A stretch of DNA of 64,000 bases from Lophium mytilinum (GCA_010093605.1 MU004181.1:310001-374000), one strand, 5' to 3'. Positions 1-10,784 are shown, counted from the first letter of the stretch. Translations and numbers: made by a program. Notes: generated from the letters alone by a model not told the origin.

Positions 1-281
1 TCGACCTCGTGCACATGGAACCTGTCATTCTATTCCCAAGAAACCCCCGTCAACTAATGCTGGTCTGCTTTTCAAGCATAATCGTGCAACGGCGCTCATA
101 CTCAAATCTGGCACCCGTAGTTGATTCCGCACCCAGGACATCGCCGCTCATACAACCAGTATCACCTCGAACATGCGCGACAGTCCGAGAACCTCCCTTT
201 GCAAGTTCGTCGCCTCATCGCCGTTTCGTTCCTCGTTTCTCGTCCCTCGTCCCCTCAACACCTGGCTACCGCGCTCCACCT

Positions 282-864
282 CTACACGTTCCCAGAATTG
301 CACCACCACGGTCCTCGTTTGCCCGTCCAAACTTTACGTTCGAAGCCCATAGCATCGCCAATCTCGCATTCAGAAGGGTGCAAAACTACTGAATTAGGGC
401 GTCCGCCCAAATACAACTGCCCCGATGAGGAGGAGCTCGAATGGAGACGGGTCCTCCGCTTCGCTTCGGATATCTCTATGTCTTTCTCCGGCGTTATTGC
501 GGCTCGATACGACCCATCCAATCCTGAGAATATCCATCGGCAGTAGGCTTCAAGATTGAAAGGGCCGGCACTTCGTGGGGACACAATACCAACATTCCAT
601 TTCTTGCGATAGAGCTCGTTCTCAAGCGCCGAGCCGGCATCGTGCTTGGCCACCCGCGAAAAGAGGACATTCTTCGCGCGCACTATAGCCTCATGGCTGT
701 AGGTGGGATGAACACCATGCGCATCCTCGCTCGCTGGAAGCTTCACGACGACCGCGGAGAGCAGGCTGCCGATCGTTTGAGCCGACGTTTCAGCATGACC
801 TCGTGACAAGTTTGTGGAATTCCGTTCACCTGCCGAAGGTGACCGGGATGGCGGCATTGGGCAT
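282..864 (-). CDS. Hypothetical protein, two exons (172 aa)
   Basis: Exon 1 runs 864-830 and exon 2 runs 765-282. The 64 nt intron (829-766) begins GTGAAC and ends GGCAG, and the split codon (AG|C) joins the two frames exactly; this phase match is the main support. The start was set at the only ATG in the exon 1 frame, because the longer open frame upstream begins with GTG after a stop. The product has a Ser-rich run near residue 120 and a Cys/Trp-containing tail (WWCNSGNV), but no signal peptide, membrane segment or domain I recognise. Function is unknown, and expression has not been shown. Confidence 0.4.
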
Positions 865-2130
865 TGTGAGGGGAGAGGCATTCTTCCGTCTGCGCCTCAA
901 CTTGCGCAGCTTCGACGTCGCCGACAATCGGGTCGCTGACCGTGTGGGGAATCTGTTTCCACTCTTCCTTGAGTTCGTGACGGGTTCTGCTGAAATGGAA
1001 TGGAACACTAGATGAGGTTTGGCTCTGTGTACCACGTCAGATGCTAGGTTGGAAACTCCTTCACGCTGACGGTTTTGAGGATGATGGGGAGGGCGAAACG
1101 GAGGGGAGTGAGGCACAGCATGGTGTGACGGTCACTGAAAACGAGGAAAGAGAAAAGAGACTTCACTCAAGGTTGAGTAGGAGTCATTGAGGGGGTAGTT
1201 TGATGCTGGAAATGTTGTCTTTCTTGCTTCCCTTTCCATCTTTCCTTCGTTTTCTCATGAAAATAGGAAGGTTTCCAGCAGAACTACTCTCCCTTTCATT
1301 CAGGGCCGCAGAATCCCTCGCAAGGAATGCACCCTTAAGATCAGCCTCGTGATGCGCGATGATTGCCAACTAGCTAACACCGTCAACATATTCCTGAGAA
1401 TGCGTAAAGATGGGATGTATACTTCACCGGGGACAGGTTCAGGAATGGAGATGCGTCATTCGCCACACCAATATAGAGGACCTTCGCAAAGACATGGTAT
1501 TTAAGTAAGCAGATGATCTCAGTACTCTCATGTCGATGTTGAAGATTTGGAAATTACCGTAAAGTTCATCACCTTTTACCAGATTTGAAAGCCGCCAATG
1601 ACCTTCCAACGTCGCAAAAGGGCGAACCATTCCGCCTCTGCGATGGGCTCGTATGAAGAAGATGCGAGAATCGTTCCTCTCTAAGAGCAAGGGCTTCCGC
1701 TTCAATGTCGTAGTGTAGCGATCGTCTGCAGTTGGCGACGGGGTTGGCGGCCAGGCTGCGCTGCCGGGGGTGTCCTCCCCGTCTAGCCTACGCCCCAGAC
1801 ATGCCGACCAAGCGCCTATATACAATGGATCAATGGATTCTCATCCTCATCAGAGGTGCCATCGAAGGCTTTGCTGCTGCGCAGCGTAATCCTCACCTGC
1901 CCAGTGCTCCCTCTGCCATACCGCCCGCCCACCGCGGGGGCTCGCCCCAACCCCGTGACCCTCCCCAAAACCCCGATGACGTCCCCAACTCCCCCAAACC
2001 GCACACGGCAAGCACCACACCCGCACCCCGGCTCGGGTGGGGCCTCCCTTCCTCCCCAGTCGCAAATCTCTACCAGGCGTCAGGGCTCCTGCCATATATA
2101 CAGCAACATTCGACGAATCTCCAAATCAAC
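865..2130. other. No confident gene
   Basis: Several short open frames overlap here. The longest (minus, 1825-1439, 128 codons) has an undistinguished N-terminus and could be an exon remnant: its C-terminal half is mixed-composition sequence without recognised motifs. Plus-strand frames around 1.7-2.2 kb are proline-rich low-complexity sequence. I see no splice structure that would join any of these into a convincing gene. Confidence 0.4.
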
Positions 2131-2211
2131 GGTTGAGTGGCGCAGTGGGAGCGCACCCGTCGCTTACTGGGTTGCGACGGGAGGTTGCGGGTTCGATTCC
2201 CGTCTCAGCTC
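2131..2211 (+). tRNA. tRNA-like Pol III gene with an extended anticodon arm
   Basis: A near-canonical cloverleaf is visible. The acceptor stem is 2131-2137/2204-2210 with two wobble pairs. The D stem is GCGC/GCGC (2140-2143/2151-2154) and the T stem is GCGGG/CCCGT with loop TTCGATT. The A box TGGCGCAGTGGGA (2138-2150) and B box GGTTCGATTCC (2190-2200) match Pol III consensus. The anticodon arm is wrong for a tRNA: a perfect 8 bp stem (2156-2163/2174-2181) closes a 10 nt loop, TTACTGGGTT. No register gives a 7 nt loop with T33 and a sensible anticodon, and no plausible intron restores one. It may be a tRNA-derived SINE head, a decayed tRNA or a tRNA-like RNA; amino-acid identity is not assignable. 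Confidence 0.6.
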
Positions 2212-2215
2212 AAGT

Positions 2216-2264
2216 CTAGGTGCTATGGTCGATGACCCGTCAGCCATAGCACCTAGATTTTTTT
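2216..2264 (+). terminator. 13 bp hairpin plus T7 tract downstream of the tRNA-like gene
   Basis: CTAGGTGCTATGG (2216-2228) pairs perfectly with CCATAGCACCTAG (2244-2256) across a 15 nt loop and is followed by seven T residues (2258-2264), then C and more T. The T run is a normal Pol III terminator; the hairpin is not needed for Pol III and is therefore unusual. The left arm, read in reverse complement with its extension (ATCGACCATAGCACCTAG), recurs at 40.3, 40.56, 43.73 and 43.97 kb, so the hairpin belongs to a dispersed repeat. Confidence 0.6.
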
Positions 2265-2957
2265 CTTTTTGGATTTTTGTTACCAAGCGTGGGGATGGGG
2301 AATCTTTTTTTGTGGTGGAGGGCATTCTTTTTGGTGGGAGGGATGCTTTTTGGTGGGGTGAGGCGGGCGGGGGATGAGGCGGGAAGGTAGGTACGGGGAT
2401 GGGCGGGGGTGGATTGGGGCCGCGGAGGTGCAATGCATCTACTGGCACCACCCCATAAGCGTTTAAAGGTCTAGATAGATGATGCACATGTATTGGGCTA
2501 CCATTTGATTGGTATAGGAGTTCGTCGCTGAGGTGCTCCTCACAGTGGTGTCGTGCGAGCATGGGCGGAGCCCAGGCAGAGAGATATCCGCGTGCCTAAG
2601 AGTCTCATCAAGTGATGTGTGTTAATATGTTAGCTGAAAGCAGCGCTCTTTATATCTACCCTCGCAATAGAGCGTTCTGCAGAGGATCAAGGTTGCTTGT
2701 AGGGAGACACGGTGAGTCTTGCTGGCACCGACGTCAACCACATGATCAGAACACCAGCTGCATCTCACGATACTGATCATAGGTCTCAAGCTTCATTACA
2801 GGCCAAAATAAAGAAGCTCAAGTAATCTAGGATCTCTCGTGGAAGGAATGCATCACCCCAAGTTTGATCTTTCATCCGTCAACCATTTCCGGGCATTACG
2901 CAACATCAGGGTCCCACAAACTTTCCATGACTCGCGCAGATCCTAAGCCCAGAAGAT
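2265..2957. other. No gene seen
   Basis: After the T-rich tract there is a G/T-rich stretch (2270-2430), and then ordinary intergenic sequence up to the stop codon of the minus-strand gene at 2958. No promoter, RNA or repeat was recognised. Confidence 0.5.
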
Positions 2958-4227
2958 CTAATACAGACAGCGAGAAGTCGGGTGAGCGACATGGGCCACT
3001 ACCCAGAGACGAGCCCGTCTAGGAGTATGCCCTTCCAGCATGGCCCGGTTGTAAACGTCGAAGAGCCCGGGGAAGTCTTCGGCCAGCTTCTTACACCGCC
3101 AGGCAATTTTGAGCGCGTCTAGGTCTTGGGCCGACTGGTTCGTATACACTCCGTCGTAATCCGCTTCGAACCCCAGTCTTCCACTGTTCCTGAGGCCTTG
3201 CAGGTAGAGGCCGATACGCTCAACGAGAGCCCCCACGTACCAAGAGAGGCCTTTGGCAAACCAATCGCCACGTCCGTTCCATTCGTTGTTTGAGTTCCCT
3301 GCAAAGGTGAGCATCTTGAGGGCTGGGGACGCCTCGAGAAGCGCGATAGCCTCCCGAGCGTTCGTCATCGACACGGCATAATCGAGAATGACGACCTTCT
3401 CGATTTTGCGCGCAGGCAGCGTAGTGACCAGGGACGACGAAGCCGCGGGCTTGTAGAGGCGAACGACGTCCGCCCAGTCTCCCTCGGAGTGGGTCACCAG
3501 AGCCCAAAAGCGGTCCTCGACCTCTTTTTCTTCAAAGAATCCCCCCTCATGGTATCCCTTGAAGTGCAGCAGAGTTCTGTAGGTGACGACGGGTGTGGGA
3601 TTCCCAGAGATTGTAAGCACCCATGGTCCCGAGCTTGTCTTGACATATTTTAGGACGCCCGGCTGCTCGTCCTTGAAGATAAAGGTTAGGGTGTTCATGC
3701 GGAGCTCCGCCGGAAGGTCTCTCAAGGGGAAGAGAATGGCTTGTAGTAGGGCAGGGGCGTCGACCTGGTGCTGAATTAGCATGACCACCATCGCGATGCG
3801 GGGAAAATAGGTCTTACTGCGCTGATGATCTGAGAGGCCGCCGCATTGGCCTTGAAGAGGCGGCCATGGCGCTTCACGCTGCGCTTTGGGGTGCTCTGCT
3901 TGCGCGCGCTCTTCGAGACATAGAGGCACTGCGCAGCCTTCGAGAGTCGGCCACGGAAGAGGATGGCTCTCTTCCGGAAGACGCTCGCTTTGAAGTCGAG
4001 TCCTTTGGCATTGCGGGGCGAAGGACGGCGAGTGGCTCCAGCGCGGCAGACAACTTGCGCGGGCATCGTCGTTGACTGTCACGTATTAGACCCAGCGGGC
4101 TCCTAGGCTTTGTTGCTGAAGTACGTACGGGGGAGGCCAGTGGCAGCGGGGCCAAGTCCTGCTCACGGTCTGCGACCATGGCGGCGGGGCTTGGTGAAGT
4201 AGTTTTCGGAGTCAACGACGGGGCCAT
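2958..4227 (-). CDS. Hypothetical protein, three exons (389 aa)
   Basis: Exons 4227-4129, 4075-3818 and 3770-2958 join in phase 0 across introns of 53 nt (GTACGT...GACAG) and 47 nt (GTAAGA...TTCAG). The second intron has a TGCTAAT branch site close to its acceptor. Exon 2 encodes a very basic segment (many K/R, e.g. SVFRKRAILFRGRLSK). Exon 3 encodes the globular part, beginning HQVDAPALLQ and containing the F-box-like phrase DLPAELRMNTLTFIF, though the rest does not resemble the F-box-like family of this window. An ATG 51 nt downstream of the chosen start is an alternative. Length, splice logic and residue composition support a real gene; the function is not recognised. Confidence 0.65.
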
Positions 4228-4810
4228 ACTGAGGATGATAGACCTGCGCAGGCGGAGGATGAGGGATTGGTGTGGTGGAGTGGAGGGTAGGGGAAGGAGG
4301 TTGAGGTGGAGAATTTGGCGGCGAGCTGCGGCGGCGGCGCGGGGGTGGTCTCGAGAACGCGTCGGTCACTGGATCAACGACCAAGGCTCGAAGCACTCAG
4401 CATGCCTAGTCACCTAACACAGAGGCCATCATGAAGCACTGTATGAGATAAAGCGAGATATGCTACAGCAATAAGACTTACTTGCTTAACTGATGGAGAT
4501 TGGCTGAAGACGTGACCTGCCATCAAAGTCACGGGGTCTTCCCAACCTACACGATGGTGCGTAGACGTTCGAACTCTAGCTAATCATTCTCGAAAGATGT
4601 GCAGATCGCCTCTTTGATAGCTCAAGAGCAGACAGACTTTAGTCGCCTACGTGTGCTGCAACGCGCATCTATGTTCAAGCAGGCGTACCTATATACCAAG
4701 ACAGTATCGAGCAAGAGCGGGTGTAGTTCGGGGGGATGTTGGTGGGGCTATTCGTAGCACGTGCAGCTAGCCCGGAAACGGTTCGTCAAAACAACGCCCC
4801 ACTCTAAGGG
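4228..4810. other. Intergenic between a divergent gene and U6-like gene
   Basis: Short unsupported frames only. The sequence becomes AT-richer towards the TATA element at 4811. Confidence 0.4.
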
Positions 4811-4817
4811 TATATAT
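4811..4817 (+). promoter_or_regulatory. TATA box of the U6-like gene
   Basis: TATATAT lies about 30 bp upstream of the predicted RNA 5' end (about 4841). This is the spacing expected for TATA-directed Pol III transcription of fungal U6. Confidence 0.6.
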
Positions 4818-4840
4818 TTACTTTATTTTCGAATCCTCCC

Positions 4841-4940
4841 GCCTTCGGGCATTTGAGTCGTATTGAAACCAGCCGGAGAAGATTAGCATGGCCCCTGCAC
4901 TAAGGATGACACGCCCTATCAAAGAGGTTGCTTCAAATTT
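4841..4940 (+). ncRNA. U6 spliceosomal snRNA-like gene with altered ACAGAGA box
   Basis: The central block AGAAGATTAGCATGGCCCCT and the following CTGCACTAAGGATGACAC match the nearly invariant U6 core, including the AGC triad and internal stem-loop. A 5' GCC-TTCG-GGC stem-loop, the ATTTGAGTC...TTGAAAC segment, a 3' region ending GCTTCAAA and a long T tract (4938 on) complete the gene. The 100 nt length without interruption fits fungal U6. The box that pairs with the intron 5' splice site, normally ACAGAGA, reads CCGGAGA here (4874-4880). In known biology that box tolerates almost no change, so this is either a pseudogene copy or a divergent variant. It has a promoter, terminator and intact remainder, so it may still be transcribed. 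Confidence 0.8.
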
Positions 4941-4981
4941 TTTTTTCTTTTTTGCTTTTGCATGCGTGCGCGAGGGATTGG

Positions 4982-4992
4982 GGATCGAGCCT
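4982..4992 (+). promoter_or_regulatory. Possible downstream B box of the U6-like gene
   Basis: GGATCGAGCCT matches the B-box consensus GGTTCGANTCC at 8 of 11 positions and lies just beyond the T tract. In yeast U6 a B box sits downstream of the terminator. This is a weak match and could be chance. Confidence 0.25.
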
Positions 4993-6623
4993 TAGAGGCT
5001 GCGGCTTTCTTTTTGTACAAACGGTGCTTTATGTTCTTGTATCTGAGTTCCTGGTCGTTGGCGAGCCGACGAAGGTGCTGCGTTTACCTTCAACACTCAT
5101 CTGATCCACACGATTCTTTTGCTTCTGACCTTTTTACTTCATCGATCTCTTGAGCATGCATTACCCTGGCTGAGTGGTCAGGTAGTTGCAAAACGCTTCT
5201 TTTTGGGTTGAAATTACTGAGGACGTACTTATCCCGACTCGCAACCCAGAACCAGACTAGGCAATAAAAGACATTTACATCACACATCAGCTCTCCTTCT
5301 CTACAGCCAAACTTCAGGAAATAGATCCTGCATCAGCTACATGCTACTGATTCTCAAACACGATGCGCGTCCTCCGTGAAAGCAGTTGTTGTAGCATAGC
5401 GTTTGGCGCTTTCTACAATGTCCGCCGAATCCGCCTCTGGAACGGGAACAACGGATCCGCCTCGTTGATAGAGATGCTAATTGATAATGGGTGGGATCAT
5501 GGTACTCATATACTTCGGCTAGCGCCCCCTTTATCACATTTGGCTCGCAAGAGCGATGCTGGAGTAGCAGAGAATGGTCACTTGCAATGGACGTCAGGGA
5601 AGAATGAGCTGGAAACCGTGGATGAAGGTGAGGTTATATACAAGATAGCTCCCACCGCTACTCCCTAACATTGTCGCATATCCATCGGCGCAGTGCGACG
5701 CTTCTATCGCGATGTGTGACCCCCTTTTTAAGCTCCTCCTAGATAATGTGCCATTCCAGACCATAGATGTTCACAAGCTGTACAAGCTCCTTGACTTAGA
5801 AGTGGTGGGGAGACCCTTCAGGTCGTCGTTGCGGAGGGCATAGTGAAAAGGTAAGGAGCTCATGTTCTCAAATACGAGAGGGACTTCTCGACCCGCTTCA
5901 GGCTCCGTGACGTTCTGGGTCGGCATAGCTTCGTTCCACTCTTCTGCTTCGCCTGAATTTGTAGAAGTGCGTTCAGAGAGCCCGTTGGCGAAAACATTAC
6001 ACGTATCACACGCAACGGCTCGAGCTTGGAAAGGTGATTGCAGCGCATCATGCCAGCGTTCTGCGCCAGATGCGTCAGAGCTGGGCTAGTGAGAGCAGAG
6101 CATGGCGCTGATGCAGAGCTCATACGTCAGCAGTTGGCCTTGTCTAATTGACGAGACGAGGGCATGCTTCTTGCCCCTCCGCTTGTATGGTGATGGCCAC
6201 CGGTGAATGTCGAGTGCATGAATTGCAGCTACGTGGCGTTGGGTTCGATGATATAGCTTGTGTATGGGGAAGAAGAGGTTGATCGGAGAAGGAGTGGTAC
6301 CTACCTGTGTACTTACTATCCGGCCCCTCTACTACCCGTTACTTAGCATGTCGGTATTGCGAAAGGAGGTCGTTGATTAGGAATCGGGCTATGGAAATCT
6401 AATGAACTTCATTCGTAGGCAATTTTCGCGTTAGCACAGAAAGATGTTGATTGTGTAATCTTCATGTGATTGTTGTTTTAGCTACATTCCCTAGAGGAAA
6501 TATGCCATGACTATGGAAAGGGGTGCAGGAGCTAGACCGAGTAATCAGAAAACAGAGAGAGCAGCCTACCTCCTCCCCATCCCCCCTCGCAATGCTCGGC
6601 TTCATGTCCTGAAGCGCAAGAAG
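4993..6623. other. No confident gene (1.6 kb)
   Basis: The longest plus-strand frame (5363-5668, 101 codons) and a minus-strand frame (6123-5860) show no domain, and I could not place a clear upstream exon for either. Treat as intergenic or decayed sequence. Confidence 0.4.
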
Positions 6624-7593
6624 CTAGTCGGCTGCCGAAGTCTCCTTGCTCAATCGCTGAGCACGACCTTGCTCAAACCTGTTGTCGAGGCAGCGGGGGA
6701 CTCTTCCTGCCATCTCCAACACTCGCACACTCTCCTCCTTGTTGTGATATATATGTGTGTGCCAGTTGACGACTGACATGTGTACATTACTCAGGTACCT
6801 CAGTTTGTACTCATCACTCGCTTTAGCTTTTAGCATGGATAGGGGTGCGGTCGAGAGGATGAGTGCCCGCTGGTTCTCCTCACGTTGGTACCACATGTCT
6901 CTCCCGCGTTTGTATGTAGGGTCCGTCGGCGCCCCAACCGTCAGCGACGTCGGCGAAGCGTCTTCGATCATCGCCCAAATCGTCGCCCAACTCGGGCCTT
7001 GAGGATTGTCGAACTCCATGACCTCGACGTGGCGGGCACGTTCAGATCTGACGATGCGCGAGTCGCTGTAGTAGTTGTAGAGGGCGCTCATGTTGGAGAA
7101 AGCATGAGGGACGAAGCGTAGCTCTTCCTTCTTCACAATTTCTTGGAGGGACGGCGCGGCCTGCACTAGGCTTGCAATACCGGGCAGAATGTTGGCAGCC
7201 TGCCACGTGCCGGATTGGACGAATATGGGGCCGTCTCCTTCTAAGCACGCTGCGCAGATTGTACCCAAGGTTTCGGCGGGAAGTTTCAGGAGCTCCTCCG
7301 GTTTGCACCTTGAGTACGACGGGGCGCTGATTGGGGACATTGGGGCGAGGATGAGGCGGCTCTCGGAGCCAGTGACTCGAGCCCAGAGGGTCTGCGCGAG
7401 GGCGGCGAGGAACAGATACATCCTAAAGATGAAGCTCTTTTGATCATATTAGCAAGACTGTGTTAGTGTCAAAGTTAGGACCTGGAGCACATACCGCATC
7501 CGTTTCTGCTTCTTGCTTGACAGCAGGGTCACTGGCAACGGACTGGCCATTGGGGTGAAGAGCCGAGGGAACGAGATCCGACGGAGGCGCCAT
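6624..7593 (-). CDS. F-box-like family protein, two exons (303 aa)
   Basis: Exon 1 is 7593-7495 and exon 2 is 7436-6624. The 57 nt intron starts GTATGT, has an ACTAACAC branch site and ends AAAAG; it is in phase 0. The protein shows the layout shared by a family in this window. It has an F-box-like LPAETLGTI segment followed by GPIFV, a middle WATIWAMIEDASPTSLTV segment, then EYKLRYLSNV, and ends with LDNRFEQGRAQRL. Relatives lie at 20.8, 23.0, 26.4 and 36.5 kb. An F-box-like role (substrate adaptor for SCF ubiquitin ligase) is inference from the short N-terminal motif only. A hydrophobic stretch (MYLFLAALAQTLWARV) at the start of exon 2 is unusual for the family and might be a membrane or signal segment. 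Confidence 0.65.
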
Positions 7594-8568
7594 CTGAGCT
7601 GAGTGTGTTGATGATGGGCTGAGTAGAAGGACGATCAGGTAGATGGAGGCTGTGGAAGTAGGAGGACGCGGGGCTGAGGAAGTTCGAAGCCGCAACGAGT
7701 GCTCGCGCGATATGCAAAATGTCTGCCAAGCTAAAGGGCTTTGTGCAGCCGGCACAAGCACATGCAAAGCCGCATCAGGCCATAGGATGAACGAGCAGGA
7801 GGATGACGCAATAGCAGTTTTCTGGGAGAGGGGTGAAGGTGCTGCAGTCAATGTGACAGTCGCAGCGCGCTCGACAAGCATACCCCTCTTCAGTGCCAAA
7901 TACTTCCACTGGGGACGCAAGGGATGGAATCAGAAACGCCCTTCCAAAGATGGTTGAGTATGATAGCTTTGAGCCTCAATTACACTGTTCCTTCTACCAA
8001 TAGCGCCAATTTTGACAGGCACCGTTTCCTCGGTCCCACAAAGATACCTTTGTGTCACACATCAAAACATGATGAAGAGATCACGTTCGCTGTTGGTTTG
8101 CCAGCGCATTGAAATCTCCTCCAATATAGCATCTCATTGGCGCCCAGCATGATACCGTCAAGTCCGGCAGGACCATGCAATCGAGGCAATAAACTTTGTG
8201 ACTGATAATAATCTCATTTGCTTGCATCCCATTCCCTATCCACCCATTCATCCCCCCAATTCGGCCTCCAATTGCGAATGGCTTGGTGCATGATACCCAT
8301 CATTAAATCCATCCTGCCTATGCAAACACCATGCAAGATCATCGCAAAGTGAAGTCAAAACGAGAATTAAGATGAGGATCAAACCAACACAGCCTAACAC
8401 GACAGTCCGAGACGGAGTTCAGAGCTCGGAGGGGCGCAATCGTCCAAGGAAAGGAGACCAATTGGACGACCTTAGGAATCCGTAAAGCCCCGTCCGAGCG
8501 ATTGCCTCTCGCCATTTTGTGAGGACGATACTGTCTCCATGGTTAGTTGCAGTTTCGTCTCCACATTC
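7594..8568. other. No gene seen
   Basis: Divergent spacer upstream of the F-box-like gene. Overlapping short frames of low-complexity composition only. Confidence 0.4.
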
Positions 8569-9039
8569 TCACGTGGCATTGTCGTCTAATTGATCTTCCT
8601 CTTCCTCGTGCTTCCTAGCAAGATCAGTGCACGCATCTCGGACTTCTTGGAGCGCGGGCGTCTCCCTTTCAGGCAGATCTCTCTCAAACCCTCGAGCTTG
8701 ACTTTCGTATCGTCCAAAAAACCTTTCAATACTCTCAACGCGTACCACTACCGGCGAAATCAAGGCATGGGACAGTAGAAATCGACAGAATAGCAGCGTC
8801 TTGGTCTGCCCAATATCCTGGAGAAGGCAATCGATTTCGTTGTCGGGCATTGGAGTCGATTTCCCAATCGATTTGAATATCATTGCAATCGTTCGAGTCC
8901 AAGTGGCGTTCTGGTGTATCGCAGCGAGGAGGGCGGACGCGGGGACCGACTCTGTAGCGCCATTGTCTTGCTGAGCTGTGATATGGGTAGGACGTTCGCG
9001 ATCACGGGATGGTCCCAGAAACTGGGTAGAATCCAGCAA
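8569..9039 (-). CDS. Possible exon of an unrecognised gene
   Basis: A 156-codon open frame (first codon TTG, so not a true start) with a convincing mixed composition and a highly acidic end (RKHEEEEDQLDD). Sequence just upstream continues the frame as RYRFWSKHN preceded by an intron-like end (CTTGTAG at about 9080). A donor-like GTAAGT lies at about 9161, but the phases I tried do not join cleanly to the upstream open frame. This could be the terminal exon of a gene, or a fragment left by decay. No domain recognised. Confidence 0.3.
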   Translation of the reverse strand: MLDSTQFLGPSRDRERPTHITAQQDNGATESVPASALLAAIHQNATWTRTIAMIFKSIGKSTPMPDNEIDCLLQDIGQTKTLLFCRFLLSHALISPVVVRVESIERFFGRYESQARGFERDLPERETPALQEVRDACTDLARKHEEEEDQLDDNAT

Positions 9040-9389
9040 ACAAGTCGTTGATGAGTTGTGCTTCGACCAGAAACGATACCTACAAGCAAGTCAGCCGGGT
9101 AGAGCAGCGGCGCCAGATGGGTAATTTCAGGCTGCCCAAGCCAGTCTAGGAAACTTACATGGTAAAGAATGCACAGGAGAAAAAGACCATCCAGAAGAAG
9201 CCGCGTCCAAACCGCACCACACCCAAACCAAACACTCAATCACCTTTAATCCCGTACGCCAGGGGCACGTGCTGGAGATCTAGGAACCCTCATCTCTGAT
9301 CTCTTGCGTGCACATGGGCTGGAATCGTTTCCACATCATTGAAGCTGTCGCGGAGTGGCTTGGTGGTCGTCTCCCCGTCTACGCTACGA

Positions 9390-10743
9390 CACGCCATTAT
9401 CACGCCCATGTTTCACCTGTCGGGTTTAATGGAGATTCGGAAAGGTGAGAAGGAGAGTAGAATGTAAGGAAGGCTGGTGTTGATATACGCATCCGGCATG
9501 AATGTGAGGGCCATGCGGACGATTGGCTCGAACATGGTGCGGACGACATTATCGCTGATGCAGACCTAAAGGTTACTGCAATTCGCATCTTCCCAATTCT
9601 CGTCCCACTTGCGGTGCTTCTCTTGCGCCCATCAGTTATTTCCAGGGCTCGGCCACCAGTCCCACATGACTCGTTTCTCAAACTCGGTCTTGCGTCCGCC
9701 AACTTCTTCCCATAGTGCAACTTGCACGTCGTCAATGTCCTCCCAAGCCGTCAAGCGAGCGCTCTCTGGAAGCGAGGCACTATGTCGCATTCGAAACCGG
9801 AACGGTGGCGGATCAGGAAGCAGCCAAAAGCGAGTGGACTTCGCCGTCAACACACTCCAAAGAGATTGCAAGAAACCAATCCATCATCCATTCGCTCGAT
9901 CAGAGAGCCATTGTCTAGAGGCAGCAAGATCTCGCAATCAAGGTCGAGTTAGTCTCCGGTCTCGTCGCCATCGTAATTCATTTCGTCTAAGCCAGCGCCG
10001 TCGCCACTATTGCCGGCAGTATCTTCATACGACTCTTGCCCTTGATACTCTTTTCCATGCCCTTGGTCACCTTTTTGGAAGTTGTAATGGCCTTCCTCGA
10101 GATCTGGCGCATGATTCTTGTCAAAGCCATCACCAGAGTAAAACCCAGCTTCGTGCTCGAACTAGCCTGCCTGCTGCGTATTGCCAAGCTTATAGGGCTA
10201 CTCAGATCCGCCTTTAACATCTTGCTCTGTGTCGTGCTTGGTACCGGTGTTCAACGGTTGTGCAACCTCTTTCTCGAATTTGAAGTCTCGGTCGTAATCG
10301 TCCTCTCTTTTCTGCTACCGATGCCGGCATTTTGGATGGGTGCTTGCCGGAGCAGTCATCGTCGGGTGGGTGGTGGCGGCCTTTTCCATGGTCTGGGGGC
10401 GGCGTGTGAGGAAGATGCAGTAGTTGTCTTGATTAGCTTCGGCGGAGAAGGTTCTTGGATAGTCTCATACGGAACGTTGTAGGGAGCTTCGGACGGGATG
10501 AGGGGATTGCCATCTTGACGCGGTTAGATTGGCTTTCGCGATGTCCTTCATGTCCCCTAGGCTATTTGGAAGGATGAGAAGACTTGGATCTCGATCTTGA
10601 CCTGTGCTGTTCTCCATCAATAGGTTTGGGGACTGCAAGATTGAAGAGCGTCCGGTTGCCTAGCCGTCGAAAGAACACTTCTGCTTTCGCTTTTACGAAC
10701 CTCTAGGGACCTGTCCACCGGAGCCTGACTTGTGGCGATCCAT
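9390..10743 (-). pseudogene. Decayed gene with C-to-T type stop codons
   Basis: A coding trace can be followed on the minus strand from ATG at 10743 (MDRHKSGSGGQVPRGS) to about 9390 (ending FSPFRISIKPDR). Between are a Gly/Glu/Asp-rich segment (YSGDGFDKNHAPDLEEG, KGDQGHGKEYQGQESYEDT), a Trp-rich segment (EFEKRVMWDWWPSPGNN, KWDENWEDANC) and the tail ISDNVVRTMFEPIVRMALTF. At least two frameshifts must be crossed, at about 10.35-10.4 and 9.85 kb. Nine in-frame stops (10693, 10660, 10315, 10198, 10162, 9949, 9847, 9632, 9566) are TAA, TAG or TGA and could each derive from CAA, CAG or CGA by one C-to-T change. That pattern fits repeat-induced point mutation (RIP) or deamination followed by drift. 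The product is not recognised. A hydrophobic plus-strand frame over the middle is its antisense shadow. Confidence 0.55.
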
Positions 10744-10784
10744 GATTGCTGGCTGGGACGACCTGGGATGGGGGGTGGAATTGA

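Noticed and set aside
282-1116. Longer first exon (from 1116) for the first gene
   Set aside because: The extension begins with GTG and is preceded by an in-frame stop; no upstream exon restored the frame, so the internal ATG at 864 was used.
2131-2211. Assigning an amino acid to the tRNA-like gene (registers giving CTT, TAC or ACT)
   Set aside because: None gives a 7 nt loop with T33 and a purine at 37, and introns of the leftover length do not fit position 37/38.
10036-10482. Hydrophobic 148-codon plus-strand frame that looks like a membrane protein
   Set aside because: It is antisense to the Gly/Glu/Asp-rich trace of the minus-strand pseudogene; the hydrophobicity follows from complementing acidic codons. 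No splice or start support.
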